Source of the DNA: Symsagittifera roscoffensis
Lineage: Eukaryota > Xenacoelomorpha > Acoela > Convolutidae
DNA length: 64,000 nt
Reading direction: 5' to 3'
Assembly: GCF_963678635.1 (NCBI RefSeq)
Contig: NC_087068.1
Location: 15,878,027 to 15,942,026, forward strand
Below the pieces are notes generated by a model. That model was given only the letters and a program-made list of their open reading frames with translations. It searched no databases and had not been told where the DNA came from. The translations under genes and the position numbers were made by a program. Shown here piece by piece: positions 23,576 to 33,768 of this stretch (positions within the stretch are counted from its first letter, which is position 1; every line of letters begins with the position of its first letter).

Positions 23576-24350
23576 TCAGAAATCAGTGATCAGGAAATCA
23601 GTGATCAGGTAATCAGAAATCTGAGTGAACCATCCGAGTTCACTTTGATGCATTTGGACACATATGCAGATTATCTGAGGCAGGTGGAGCCACGCACTGA
23701 GTCAAGAGCTGTGCGAGCACTACTAACAACGGGTGGCCCACGCATGAAGAAACTTCATGGACGCTACCTGGAGGTCTATGGGCCGTAACAAGTGATGCTG
23801 AACGTGGATGGAATCAGTATCTACACTAGGACTTATGTAACAACAGATGATGACCAAATAGGGCAGATCTATTTGGGTGAGGAGGAACTCAAAGTCCGCA
23901 GGATAGGCCATGACGCCATGATGGAACAAGATGCAGTACACATTGGGTATGAAGCAGATGTGACCGCACAATTGCTCGACACCAACGGGACGAAAATCGG
24001 AGTAACAGGGCTTCTGGACACAGGAGCGGTAGTGAGTGTGATGTCGATAAAAACTTGGGACAGAATGGGCTTCACGAGGGAAGATCTAATTCCAACGAAT
24101 CTCCGACTGGTCGCCGCCAATCGAGGAGCTATTTACGTAGCCGGATGAACACCAATAACGGTCCTCCACATGGGAGGACGGGATCTTTGGATGAGCTTCC
24201 TGGTGGTAGAGAATTTGGACGACGCCGACAAATTCATCTTGGGCAGAGATTTTGTCAGGAATTTTGACGTGATGATTGACTTGAACAACGGTCTGATACG
24301 GATTAGAAACGCGGACCGGAAGTATGTTAAGAAACCAATTAATAGGATAA
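23576..24350 (+). pseudogene. Retropepsin-like protease region of Pol
   Basis: In the same frame as Gag. A conserved-looking segment precedes the aspartic protease active site LLDTGA at 24011-24028 (D-T/S-G-A motif), and a flap/C-terminal strand with ILGRDF follows at about 24237, the usual G-R/L-D/I signature of retropepsins. In-frame stops lie at 23786 (TAA) and 24146 (TGA). The function is maturation cleavage of Gag-Pol in intact relatives. Short 'atcagtgatcagg' repeats lie between Gag and this region (23580-23615). Confidence 0.8.
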
Positions 24351-26740
24351 TAACAGACAAAAACAAGGTACCAATTTTTTTAGATAGAAAAGTAAAACTA
24401 CAGCCAGGACAAGCTGTGGTGGCAATTTTTAGAATGAGAAATTTAATTTCGTTAAGCGATAGTAAACAGGTTTGTTTAGTACCGAATCCAAACAGTCAGA
24501 GTTCGGTGATTTTAGGCCGGAGCTTCTCGGTAACCCGAAACGGACTGTGTGTCAATGTTTTATTGAACACACTGGACACCACGGTTTCAATCCAGCGTGG
24601 AAAGAAGCTTGGTTACGCTTTGCCGATGAGGACGGACTATGAGGAGATGCAAAACTTGAAGAAACATAGTGTGAAAGACTGTCCTTATCATGCCTATAAA
24701 GATAAAATTTTAAAAAGGATTAATGAATTAAAATCTATTCATAAATTGTTTTCAATGAAATCCGAAACGGACGACGGCTTATCAAGCTGCTCGAATTTTC
24801 CGGAACGCCCCTCGTCATATGAACTAGAATCTGACAAACCGGTTTTGCCAGAGATAGAACATTTAAAAGGGAAAATAGGTGAGGGAGATTTCGAAAAATT
24901 GCGGGACCTCCTAAATCGGAACGCAGATGTATTTTCAAAACATAAGGCGGATATCGGTTGCTGTAATTTCGTCGAACACGAAATCGAACTTGAAGAGGGC
25001 GCCGTTCCCCATAGGGAAGGCGCTAGACGAATGACGCCATACAAATTGGAAGCGTGCCGAGCGGAAATAGAAATGTTGCTTGAATACGACATGATAGAAC
25101 CCTCGAAATTGCCATGGGCTTGAGGGGTAGTAATGGCGAAAAAGAAAGGGGGCAGCTTTGGTTTTGTTGCGACTTTCGTTACCTGAACGCGGTAACGATA
25201 AAAGATGCGTACCCGATACCGCGAATAGACGAGAGCCTCTCTAAGCTTGGTGATGCCAAGTTCTTCACCACATTGGACTTGGGTTCTGCCTTCTGGCAGG
25301 TCCCTCTGCGGAAGAAGGATAGAGAGAAAACCGGATTCGCGTGAGAATTGGGATTGTACCAGTGGAAGAGGACGCCCTTCGGCTTGTGCAATGCAACGGC
25401 CACTTTTCAAAGACTGATGGCTCAGGCTTTGACGAGAGTGACCAAGAAGTACGGGAATCTCGTGATGTGTTACGTGGATGACGTAGTCATAGCGACACCG
25501 ACCCTGGAAGACCACATTGATAGGCTCGATGAGGTCTTTCGATGCATGAAAAGAGCAGGCTTGAAGTGCAAACCATCGAAATGTGAGATCCTTAGGGATT
25601 CAATCAAGTACCTGGGAAGAATGGTGGACAGGCATGGTGTGAGGCCGGACCCGGAAGCAGTAGAAGCAGTGTTGACATGGAAGGCTCCCAGAACGGACAC
25701 ACAGCTCCTGAGCTTCCTAGGGTTTGCCAATTACTACCGGGAGTTCTTAAAAGGATATGAGGACAAGTTGTATCCGATGCAGAAGCTAATGCGCAACAAA
25801 GGGAAAAAGTTCGAATGGAACGATGAAGCACAACTTGCCTTCGAGAACATAAAGCGGGAACTGTGCGAAGCGCCAGTGCTAGGCATGCCTACAGAAAAGG
25901 GCATGTATGTTCTTGATACAGACGCATCGGTAGTAGCCATCTCAGGAATATTGCATTAAGAGCAAGAATGGAATGGAAGAACGGTTCTCCGTCCCATTGC
26001 ATACGGCAGCAAGGTCTTGAGTGACACAGAGATGAATTATGGCGCACCAAAAGCGGAAATGTTTGCAGTAGTCACTTTCGTGGAAAAGTACCGCGCATAC
26101 TTGGGGAGCGCTCCCTTCAAGTTACGCGTGGACAACAGAGCGTTATCCTGGTTGAAGACCTACTCGATGGATCAGAGTTATATTGGTAGATGGATAGTAA
26201 GATTGGATGGCTACCATATGATAATCGAACATAGGATGCGTGATAAACACCAGAATGCTTACAGCCTCAGCAAGAAAACTGAGTTCTATGAAAGATTGGA
26301 GCAGAAGCAGGCCAATCAGGCGGAAATTAAGGAGGGATTCTCGTTTCTGGACAAAGAAACTTATGAAGCGCTTCCCTTAACGAGATGGTTGGATAAGTCT
26401 GGACATCCAATTCCAGGGCATCCTGAGTTACCTGTAGAGAAAGCAGCCAAGATAAAGATCCTATCCAAGGAGGACCCGGTCCCCTTGGATCTGTTGCTGC
26501 GCTCGAATCTGGTCCAGCAAGAACTCTCTCGCATGAACATAAACAGCCTCTCATTATTGGTAAAAACGGTGCAGGTCACACCGCAAGTGATGCAGATGCT
26601 GGGTGGATTGTTAGAAAGAGAAGTGACCAGAGATGACCCCGAGTGGACAGCAGCAGTGGCATCGCTAACAGTCAGTGAGAAGGTGAAGATCATGCCGTCC
26701 AGACGACAACACGAAGAAAATGAGAGGGATTGTAGGACAA
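24351..26740 (+). pseudogene. Reverse transcriptase and RNase H of Ty3/Gypsy-type Pol
   Basis: RT domain order is as in Ty3/Gypsy: a linker, EHEIELEEGA, FCCDFRYLNAVT, DAYPIPRIDE, FFTTLDLGSAFWQ, PFGLCNATATFQRLM, then the catalytic YVDD at 25471-25482 and FLGFANYYREF. RNase H follows: DTDASVVAISG, EMFAVV and LRVDNRALSW. The fourth RNase H acid is replaced, since the usual NAD reads NAY near 26257. Breaks are a TGA at 25121, a 1-base frame change in a G run near 25140, a TGA at 25342, and a TAA at 25957. The copy cannot make an intact enzyme. The YVDD, Gly-Ser-Ala-Phe-Trp and FCNA signatures place it in Ty3/Gypsy rather than BEL or Copia. Confidence 0.92.
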
Positions 26741-27131
26741 TAGTTCAGCAACTAGTATTTTATACGAGATTTCAACCAGTACTTCTTACGGACGGAAAGA
26801 ACAGGGAAGCAGTACGCGAAGGAAAACCGTCACCTTTGAGGACCAGGATAAGGAAGGTGAAAAGGTAGAACAAAACCTGCTGCAAGACTGTTTGTCCGGG
26901 GAGACGAAAGATGAGAAGAACCAGCGAGCACAAGATCAACACCCGGGACAAGAAAGTTTGTCCGGGGAGTCTGAGATAGATGAAAAAATTCCTGATGAGA
27001 AACAGGACCTAGAGAACAAGGTTTTGTCCGGGGAGTTCAGATGGTTGCGATGAAGGCACAGACATGATCTGGAGGAGCGTGCAGACTCCAGCACAACCTC
27101 TTCAACAGATGACAATTCCCGAAACTCAGGA
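26741..27131 (+). pseudogene. Pol linker with repeated LSGE segment
   Basis: After a frame change near 26757, frame 3 reads an acidic linker between RNase H and integrase with three copies of a C/S/V-LSGE motif, near 26890, 26957 and 27022. The matching nucleotide repeat is 'tttgtccggggag'. A TGA at 27051 interrupts it. The same 'tttgtccggggag' word recurs at about 30340 in the Pol C-terminal part. The role is unknown. Confidence 0.6.
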
Positions 27132-28600
27132 ATGGACACCTATTCAGACAGGATCTCGAGCCCGGGATCAAAACTGTCCGAACTAGCGATCCACACACTA
27201 CTAGTGGAAACTCGTGCAAGGGATCTGGACAGAGAGGTGTACCAGGATCCTGACAGTGATCGCTACCTTATACCAAGCGAAAGAGTCTTTGACAACGCAG
27301 CGGATGATTTGGAGACAATAGCGGTATCGAAACGTTCGATAAGTCTGTTGCCGCAAAAAAAGGTAAGCAGGACTGATCTTCAGCCGTTCAAGCAAGAAAC
27401 ACAGCCGCTGGCGAAGATTTGGTGCGTTAAGATGGAAGAAGACACACACCAGCCCAATGAGCTGAATAGTCAGATGAGGGTCATGAAGACGTACTTGAAG
27501 GCGAGATACAGACTCTCGGATCTTCTCAGGGAGCAGAGAAATGATCGCATGACAAGCAACCTGAAAAAGTGGATCGAGAATGGTGCTCCGGATAAAGGGG
27601 ACCTCGAGGAAGATAGTTGTCGCATCCTGAGACAGTACTTCATGCAGAAGGAAGGGAGGTTATATTTGAACAAGGACGGGATTGTGGCTTGCAAAAGAAG
27701 AGAAGAAGGCAGAGTCCTATACAAGTATAACGCTATAGTGTTACCGCAACTCTATCAGACAGAACTATTATTCAGGTCGCATGATCAGATGGGCCATCAG
27801 GGGATCGATAAAGTATATCAGAGGATCCTGAAGCGCTTTGAGTGGCCTGGAATGAAAAAGACATGCGAGAAGTGGGTAACAGCATGTCTGTCATGCCAAC
27901 AGGTCAAGGATCCAAGGAAGTTGCGATTTCCTTTACAATCGATCGAGTCGTCTGAATTCAATGAGGTGGTGCAGATAGATCACCAGAAGATATGCATGAC
28001 AGACAGTGGTTATAATCAGGTGTTGGTCATGATAGATCATTTTACGAAGTATGCAGAGGCCGTGCCCTGCATAACTGCCTCGGCGGAAGAGACATGCAAT
28101 CACCTGATCAATACGTGGATAACGAGACATGGTTGTCCGATGACGTTTCAATCGGATAATGGAGCAGCTTTCGTAGGAGAGCTTACGAAAGAGCTTATGA
28201 GACGCTCACAGGTTGCTCAGGCTCACTCTACGACATACCACCCTCAGACGAATGGCTTAGTGGAAAGACAGAATAGGACGTTAGTGTCGATGCTGAGAGT
28301 ATATTGTTCCAGGTACATGACCGATTGGGACAGACACCTTCCGCAGGTGATGGGAGCATATAACAGCACGCAACACTCCACCACCGGAGTCAGTCCACAC
28401 ATGATGCTGACTGGACACGAGAAGTCTTTACCCTTAACCTTCTTCTACCCAGAGTAGGAGGGAAAGAAAACGTCTCCACAGGTCTACGTGAGGGATGTGA
28501 TCAGAAGCCAACAGGAGTTGAACGATTTGTGTAGACGAAAAACTCAGCAAGCACAGGCAAGGCAGAGGAAAAGATTCGACAAGAAAGCAGCTGGTGCAAA
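27132..28600 (+). pseudogene. Integrase of Ty3/Gypsy-type Pol
   Basis: The N-terminal HHCC zinc-binding domain is visible (HDQMGH ... ACLSC), followed by the catalytic core with Asp in VVQIDHQ, Asp in FQSDNGAAF and Glu in NGLVERQNRT, the D,D-35-E triad. All catalytic residues are present. The integrase is one frame from 27132 to a TAG at 28455, then continues in the same frame. The C-terminal SH3-like part (AYSVG.YVWVF) is disrupted by the insert described next. Three copies of this integrase region in the downstream array end shortly after the core. Confidence 0.92.
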
Positions 28601-29420
28601 AGCTTATTCGGTAGGGAACTACGTATGGGTATTTCAGAACGTCATACCACCGAAAGGAACGAAAAACCTCCTAAAAAGTGGAGGGGACGCTTCATGATTA
28701 CGGAGGTGCACCAGGAGGGACGCTTTTATAGACTGAGTACTGGCCGAGCCGCTCATTACGAAAACCTTAAGCCACACAATCCATCGATGGAAATGAAGTC
28801 ATAGAGGAAGGAACAAGTACACCACTGGACCTGGACCCAAATGAGGTGATTGAAGCTGACAATGAAACTTTACCGTAAGTAGTAGATGTTGGAGGTTGAG
28901 TGGGGGGGGGGGTGCATGGAAGATCCCATGTATTAAGATACGTTATAGATTTCCCGGTCTTCCATGCTATGTATTAAGATAGGGAATAGATTTCCCATGT
29001 ATTAAGATAGGTTATAGGTTTCCCATGTATTAAGATACGATGTTTTTGTGTCGAGTTTTTGGAAAAATTTTGGAAAAATTTGAGTTTTGGGAAAAAATTT
29101 GGAAAAATTTTGACAAAAATTTCGTGTTTTTTTGAAAAATTTTGGCGTGCGTTATCTGATTGTTTCTTATCCTTGTTGTATAAGGTGTCGCTATAATATG
29201 TTACCTAGTCATGCTGAAACTTCGAAAAAAGTCGATTTTTTTGAGAAAAAAATTTAAATTACAAAGAAAGTATATAAACCACTGCATTGTATATTAAGTT
29301 TACCGCAATACTTTACATTTACAAACAAAAAACTGCTTTTTTACATAAAATTAGATATAAAATTTAAAACATGCACATCATGAATATTATTCAAGTTCTT
29401 CTGGAAGAATTTAAGAGGAA
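28601..29420 (+). repeat. Insert copied from a Gypsy-Polinton junction
   Basis: This segment matches 52431-53372: an integrase C-terminal tail (with about 100 bases deleted after 'ccatcga'), then GATGAAACTTTACCGTAAG-type junction, a G run (11 here, 20 in the other copy), a minisatellite with 'atgtattaagata' units, and sequence that in the other copy is the end of the Polinton protease gene. After 29420 the integrase C-terminal domain starts again (AYSVGDYVWVF). Thus the segment interrupts the giant element and duplicates part of it. Confidence 0.75.
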
Positions 29421-30268
29421 GAAATGCAGCTTACTCGGTGGGAGACTACGTATGGGTATTTCAGAACGTTATACCACCAAAAGGGACGAAAAAGCTCCTA
29501 AAAAAGTGGAGGGGACCCTTCATGATTACAGAGGTGCACCAGGAGGGACGCTTTTATAGACTGAGTACTGGTCGAGCAGCCCACTACGAGAACATCAAGC
29601 CACACAATCCATCGACAGAAGACTGGTGTATACCTGCAGACATGGAACAAGGGGATTATCTAATGATGGACCCTGCTTGTGAGGTCAACGAGAAGGGCAC
29701 CAGGGAGAAGAACGATGGAAACGAAGTCGTGGAGGAAGGAACGGATACACCGCTGGACCTGGATCCAAACGAGGTGATCGAAGCGGACGATGAAACCTTA
29801 CCCTACGCAGAGGAGGATTGGCAGGATCCCAAACAGATAGAGGTTCCCAAGAACTTGGAACCTGATCTTCCGTTTACGATACAGACTCGTCAGAAGGACG
29901 GGACAAGACCCAGAAAGAATTAAAATCCTTACGGTGACAACTTTGTAGTGGATAGGATAGATCTGAAGAAGATAGTGGAGGAAGTAGTGGGTCTAGAAGA
30001 AATAACTGTGTCACAAGACATTGACATAGTCGATGATCACGACGATGAGTGGGTCGACGACCGGTCGAAACCCGAGGTAGATTTCGACGACGAGCAACAG
30101 CAGTCATATGAACAAGACTTGACGAACCTGCATGTCTTAGAGTGGCTGAACGAAATGACCTCGGACCCAGAGGGGACCAGCGTCAAGATTCAAGACGTAG
30201 ATCGTGAAAGCATGAAATACATCAAGACTGAACGAGATGATCCTTCCTGGGCTGCCCAGGAAGGATAA
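29421..30268 (+). pseudogene. Pol C-terminal region after integrase
   Basis: One frame with TAA stops at 29921 and 30266. It starts with the integrase C-terminal SH3-like domain (VGDYVWVFQNVIPPKGTK ... WRGPFMI), continues with a conserved GRAAHYEN segment and then a very acidic tail (DDHDDEWVDD). The first 125 codons align with the tail of array unit 4 but are more diverged from it than the insert is. This is the original continuation of the Pol that begins at 23.6 kb. Confidence 0.75.
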
Positions 30269-30295
30269 CTACACATTCCAGCTTCTGACCTCGAC

Positions 30296-30961
30296 TTGAT
30301 ACCCGGTATGCGATCGATGGGGACGTCGATGGATATTTTTGTCCGGGGAGTGGGTGTAGGACTTACCCACACTGAAAACTTGATAATAAAAAAATTAAGA
30401 GTAGCAAGAGAAACAGGAGACTTAGAAGCAGAAACAGGCAAAGAACCTAAGAGACCTGACATAGGTAGGGTAGTTGAGTCATATTTTAACTTAGCAAATG
30501 AATATTCAAGTAACATAATGCTAACAGACAGTGATTTCATACTCACAAATAGAACATGTGCGATAGCAACCACAGCAGACATGAGTTTTAGAACAGCGTT
30601 AGCGGCAGATTTTAAGAGATAATACAAAAACGTGGAATTCCTTTGGACGCAAAGACCAGGGATAGGGGGAGTAGCGGCCTTACCTCCGGCGGCGTCACAG
30701 ATACTAGGAAAATACCTATGCTTCTTGGTAACGAGGGCGACGGAGAAGCAGCACGTGGACCCAGAGAACCTAGTCTTGTCCTTGACGAGGCTGAGGGACT
30801 TCCTCGTGGAAATGGACGTGAAGGAGCTCTCGCTTCCAGTGTACGATCCAAACAGAGGACGACTGCATCCTCGGGAATTGTACGCGCTTGTACACGTGAT
30901 ATTCTCTGATACTAATATACAAGTATATTTACATAAGAAATATTACTTAAGTATAGGCTGA
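30296..30961 (+). pseudogene. Macro-like domain at the Pol C-terminus
   Basis: This lies in the same frame as the Pol tail, with a TAA at 30620 where the neighbouring sequence suggests a Gln codon. Pattern features of a macro (ADP-ribose-binding) fold are DFILTNRTCAIATTAD, ALAADFK, then PGIGGVAALP with the Gly-Gly loop, a strand YLCFLVTRAT, a helix LVLSLTRLRDFL, and LSLPVYDPNRGRL followed by a last strand IQVYLHKKYY. Macro domains bind or remove ADP-ribose; some viruses and retroelements carry them. The assignment is by pattern, without a search. If right, the element encoded an ADP-ribose-binding module fused to Pol. Confidence 0.55.
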
Positions 30962-31360
30962 GTGACGTGCGAGAGGGTGTTAGGCCAAAGACTAAGTTGC
31001 ATGTAATGTGTGATATGTGTGCTATGTTATGTTATGTGTTATTTTATTAAGCTCTTGGGCAAGAAGGGGTTAGTGACCATGAATAACTGAATGACGATCT
31101 TAGGAATAGATCCAAAGTTTGGACTGTACAATCTTAGGTCGAATTCCAAAATTTTAGAGACCGATTGATTTTAATAAATTTTAGGATAAATATATTTTTA
31201 TCTGAACTGTTTTTAAGTGAATTTTAACGATATCCGTTAAGGTGAAACTGACAAGTGTGATAATTGTGACTTCTTTTCTAGATCCTGATTGATCATTTAA
31301 TTACTCACTTGAGTCAAAACCTTGAAATCGAATCGAATCAAATCAAATCTGAAGAACAGT
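30962..31360 (+). other. Spacer between Pol and accessory ORFs
   Basis: About 400 bases of AT-richer, non-coding sequence, the only sizeable gap inside the coding half of the element. A promoter or splice acceptor for the downstream ORFs could lie here; a 'ttcttttctag' acceptor-like site occurs near 31270. No firm signal was found. Confidence 0.4.
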
Positions 31361-32112
31361 ATGGACAATTTCAACCTGGATGAATTGATGGACCTGGCAG
31401 AGGCATATGTAGGACCAATGATAGATGCGATCTATCGTCGGCTGATGGATCGAGACTTCGCTCTGGCGGACCCAGAGGTAGTCATGTTGCTGACCGCCCT
31501 GATCAACATCTTGGGGCATGCAACCGTGGGGACCGCCCCACGGAAGTCCTGTTGATGGCAGCATATGGAGAGAGGGGAGTACTAGACCGCCCGAACATGA
31601 GAGTGATGAGGTGGAGAAACGGGGCTCTCTCAGGGAGTGACTTGGCGAATGAGCCTGGATTGGGAAGTTCTAGGACTTACCAACCAGGTGAAATGCCTAT
31701 GCCCTCCAAGCCCAAACCTGGGCTGACGAGAAGGCATCAGGAGATGAACAGCGAGGCTGCCTCGTCTGGTTCACCACTGAGAGCAGCTGTGCCACCAAAG
31801 ATGGCGAAAATAGGACAGAAGGTTCAGACGAACCAAGCCATGCAAGATCTGGATGGGATGAAGGATGAACTGGAAAGGACGAAAAAAGAGCTGGACGAGA
31901 TGACCAAAAGCATGCTCATGATGGAGGACAATCGGGACATGTGGAGAAGGTTGTTCGAAGATTGCAACAAAAAGCAGGGTCAAGAAATTGAGCGCTTGAG
32001 GCAGGACTACAAAGAGCAATCGGAACAGATGGCGTTGACAACGGCCGTGGAGAAAGTGATACCTGCAAGGAGTATTCCTAGAGGGCAGTCCCCGATGGAG
32101 CTCGAGAAATGA
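31361..32112 (+). pseudogene. Accessory ORF 1, coiled-coil protein
   Basis: The first piece starts ATG at 31361 (MDNFNLDELMDLAEAYVG) and ends at 31555. The second starts ATG at 31555, sharing TGATG with the first stop, and ends at 32112. The second frame upstream of its ATG also reads sensibly, so a 1-base indel in a G run near 31515 may have split a single ORF. The second piece has a Pro/Ser-rich segment then a long coiled coil (about codons 95-165; MKDELERTKKELDEMTKSM-like heptads). Coiled-coil proteins serve as Gag-like multimerisers in some elements; the role here is unknown. Confidence 0.55.
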
Positions 32113-33742
32113 GTCAAACAACGGAGACACGGCTCCCGACAGCGACAGATCGAGTGACGATTCCGGACCCTAGTGATACCTTGGGTGACCCCGTCGTGGA
32201 ACAAACGGTGAGGAAGTTTATAGAGACAGCTGGATGACTGGTCGCCAACAAGAATGCGCCAGGTTCCGGGGTGACTGCACCCTATGGAACGATCGACGAC
32301 ACGGGCAGAGTACGACTCTCCCAGACCGTGATCAGACAGGGGATAAGTGACGTGGCGCCACTCATGGGGAGCTCGAAGGCCCCAGAGAGAAGAATACAGA
32401 AGATGCCGAGAAGAAAGTGTCTCGCATATTAGACGTACAAAAGAACAATCAATTGAGATATAATTTCACGGGAGTTCCGGAGACAAATCCGAGAGCTTGC
32501 TTCAATCGAGCGACTTGGAACCCGGCAGTAAACCTGCAACAACCACCACTGGGGACATCACATCTGATACTGGGAGACAGCTTGGTCAGAGTACTATCGA
32601 ATTTGAGGACCTCTTGGGTCACCACGGTGATGGCCTTCGGAGGCGCGACGATAGCCCAGTTATATCGAATGGTGGAACTGATGAATCCAGGGAGGATCCC
32701 CAATGTGATGATCCTGGTTGGAACGAATGACATCTCCAGAGGTTCGGATGAGCAGGAAGCACTATGGGAATCAATGATGGTGTGTTTGCTTACTACCCTC
32801 TGGCAGAAATTCAATTGCGCGGTACTGACCGTTTGCACTGTACCAGTGAACACGAGGAGCTTGACAGCAGCAGGGAGAAGGCACAACGAAGGAGTCGTCA
32901 GGTGGAATAACATCTTGAGGAATCTCGCAAGTCGGAATGCCGGAAGAATGATCCTCATGGACATCGAACATGAGTTGAGAGCTATGGATCAGGCCAGACT
33001 GACCACGGACGGCATCCACTTCGATAGTATCGAAGGACAGGCTTGGTTGAATCGAGTCTTCCAAGAGCGGTTGGATGAACTAGAGGCGGAACTCTTTGAC
33101 ACAGGAGTGCTGAAGGAAGAAGGAACAGCGAGTGACGCGGTTATTAATACCTTTGTGCCTCCTAGCCTGGAAACACGCTTGGGGACGGTCCCGGCCGTCA
33201 CGAACTACAGACAACAGAGCTCCAGCGAACCAGGTCAAAGGACAGACGTACAGGATCGATTGGGAGAAGCGCCGATGAGGAGGATCATCCATCCTAGGAG
33301 AATAATAGGACCTGTCAACCCAATCGAAGAGACAACCAGCACGTCTAGATCGGACACGAGATCGGAGACGACAAGTACCAGTCGAGAGGAGAGACGCCCG
33401 GGCAGAGGCTCGCTGATGTGGTCAAGACCCATACCGTCTCCCTGGCATGTATACAAAGACGAACTAATGAAGCTGGATCTCCAGAGGGTAAGCTTCATCG
33501 AAGATGCAAGGAGGATGCTGAATGGAGCGACGCTATCCGTCAGCAGACTGTACTCGATAACCGGCGTAGACTGGTTGATAGCCGCTAGCATAAATTTCAG
33601 CTCCACGACGGCCTTGAGATTTGCTGACCTAGAGGGACTGCCCTTTAACAACACAATGGGACCAGTGAATGCGAGACCATTGCAAGATGTGAGGTTGAAT
33701 CATGATGAGGGGAATCGCGAAGAGAGACCAGGAAGATTCTGA
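32109..33742 (+). pseudogene. Accessory ORF 2, SGNH/GDSL hydrolase
   Basis: The N-terminal piece starts at an ATGA overlap (32109), has a TGA at 32226 and a frame change near 32400; the open 441-codon ORF follows from 32417. It contains every SGNH block: ILGDSLVRVL (nucleophile Ser, 32574), AFGGATIAQL (Gly), VGTNDIS (Asn, near 32720) and TTDGIHFD (Asp and His, near 33008), at the spacing of lipase-GDSL family enzymes of about 190 residues. SGNH enzymes are esterases or acetylhydrolases. A Ser/Thr/Arg-rich region and a helical C-terminal domain of about 100 residues follow. Esterase ORFs are known from CR1-type LINEs and bdelloid Terminons; I know of no standard Gypsy component like this. Confidence 0.8.
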
Positions 33743-33768
33743 CGACGAGAGCGCCGATTGGACAACAC

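Noticed and set aside
24739-25515. 258-codon minus-strand ORF across the RT region
   Set aside because: It is the shadow of the RT coding sequence on the opposite strand and has no domain of its own.
31540-31570. TGATG stop-start overlap as evidence for termination-reinitiation
   Set aside because: The downstream frame also reads like coding sequence before its ATG, so a 1-base indel in a single ORF is at least as likely.
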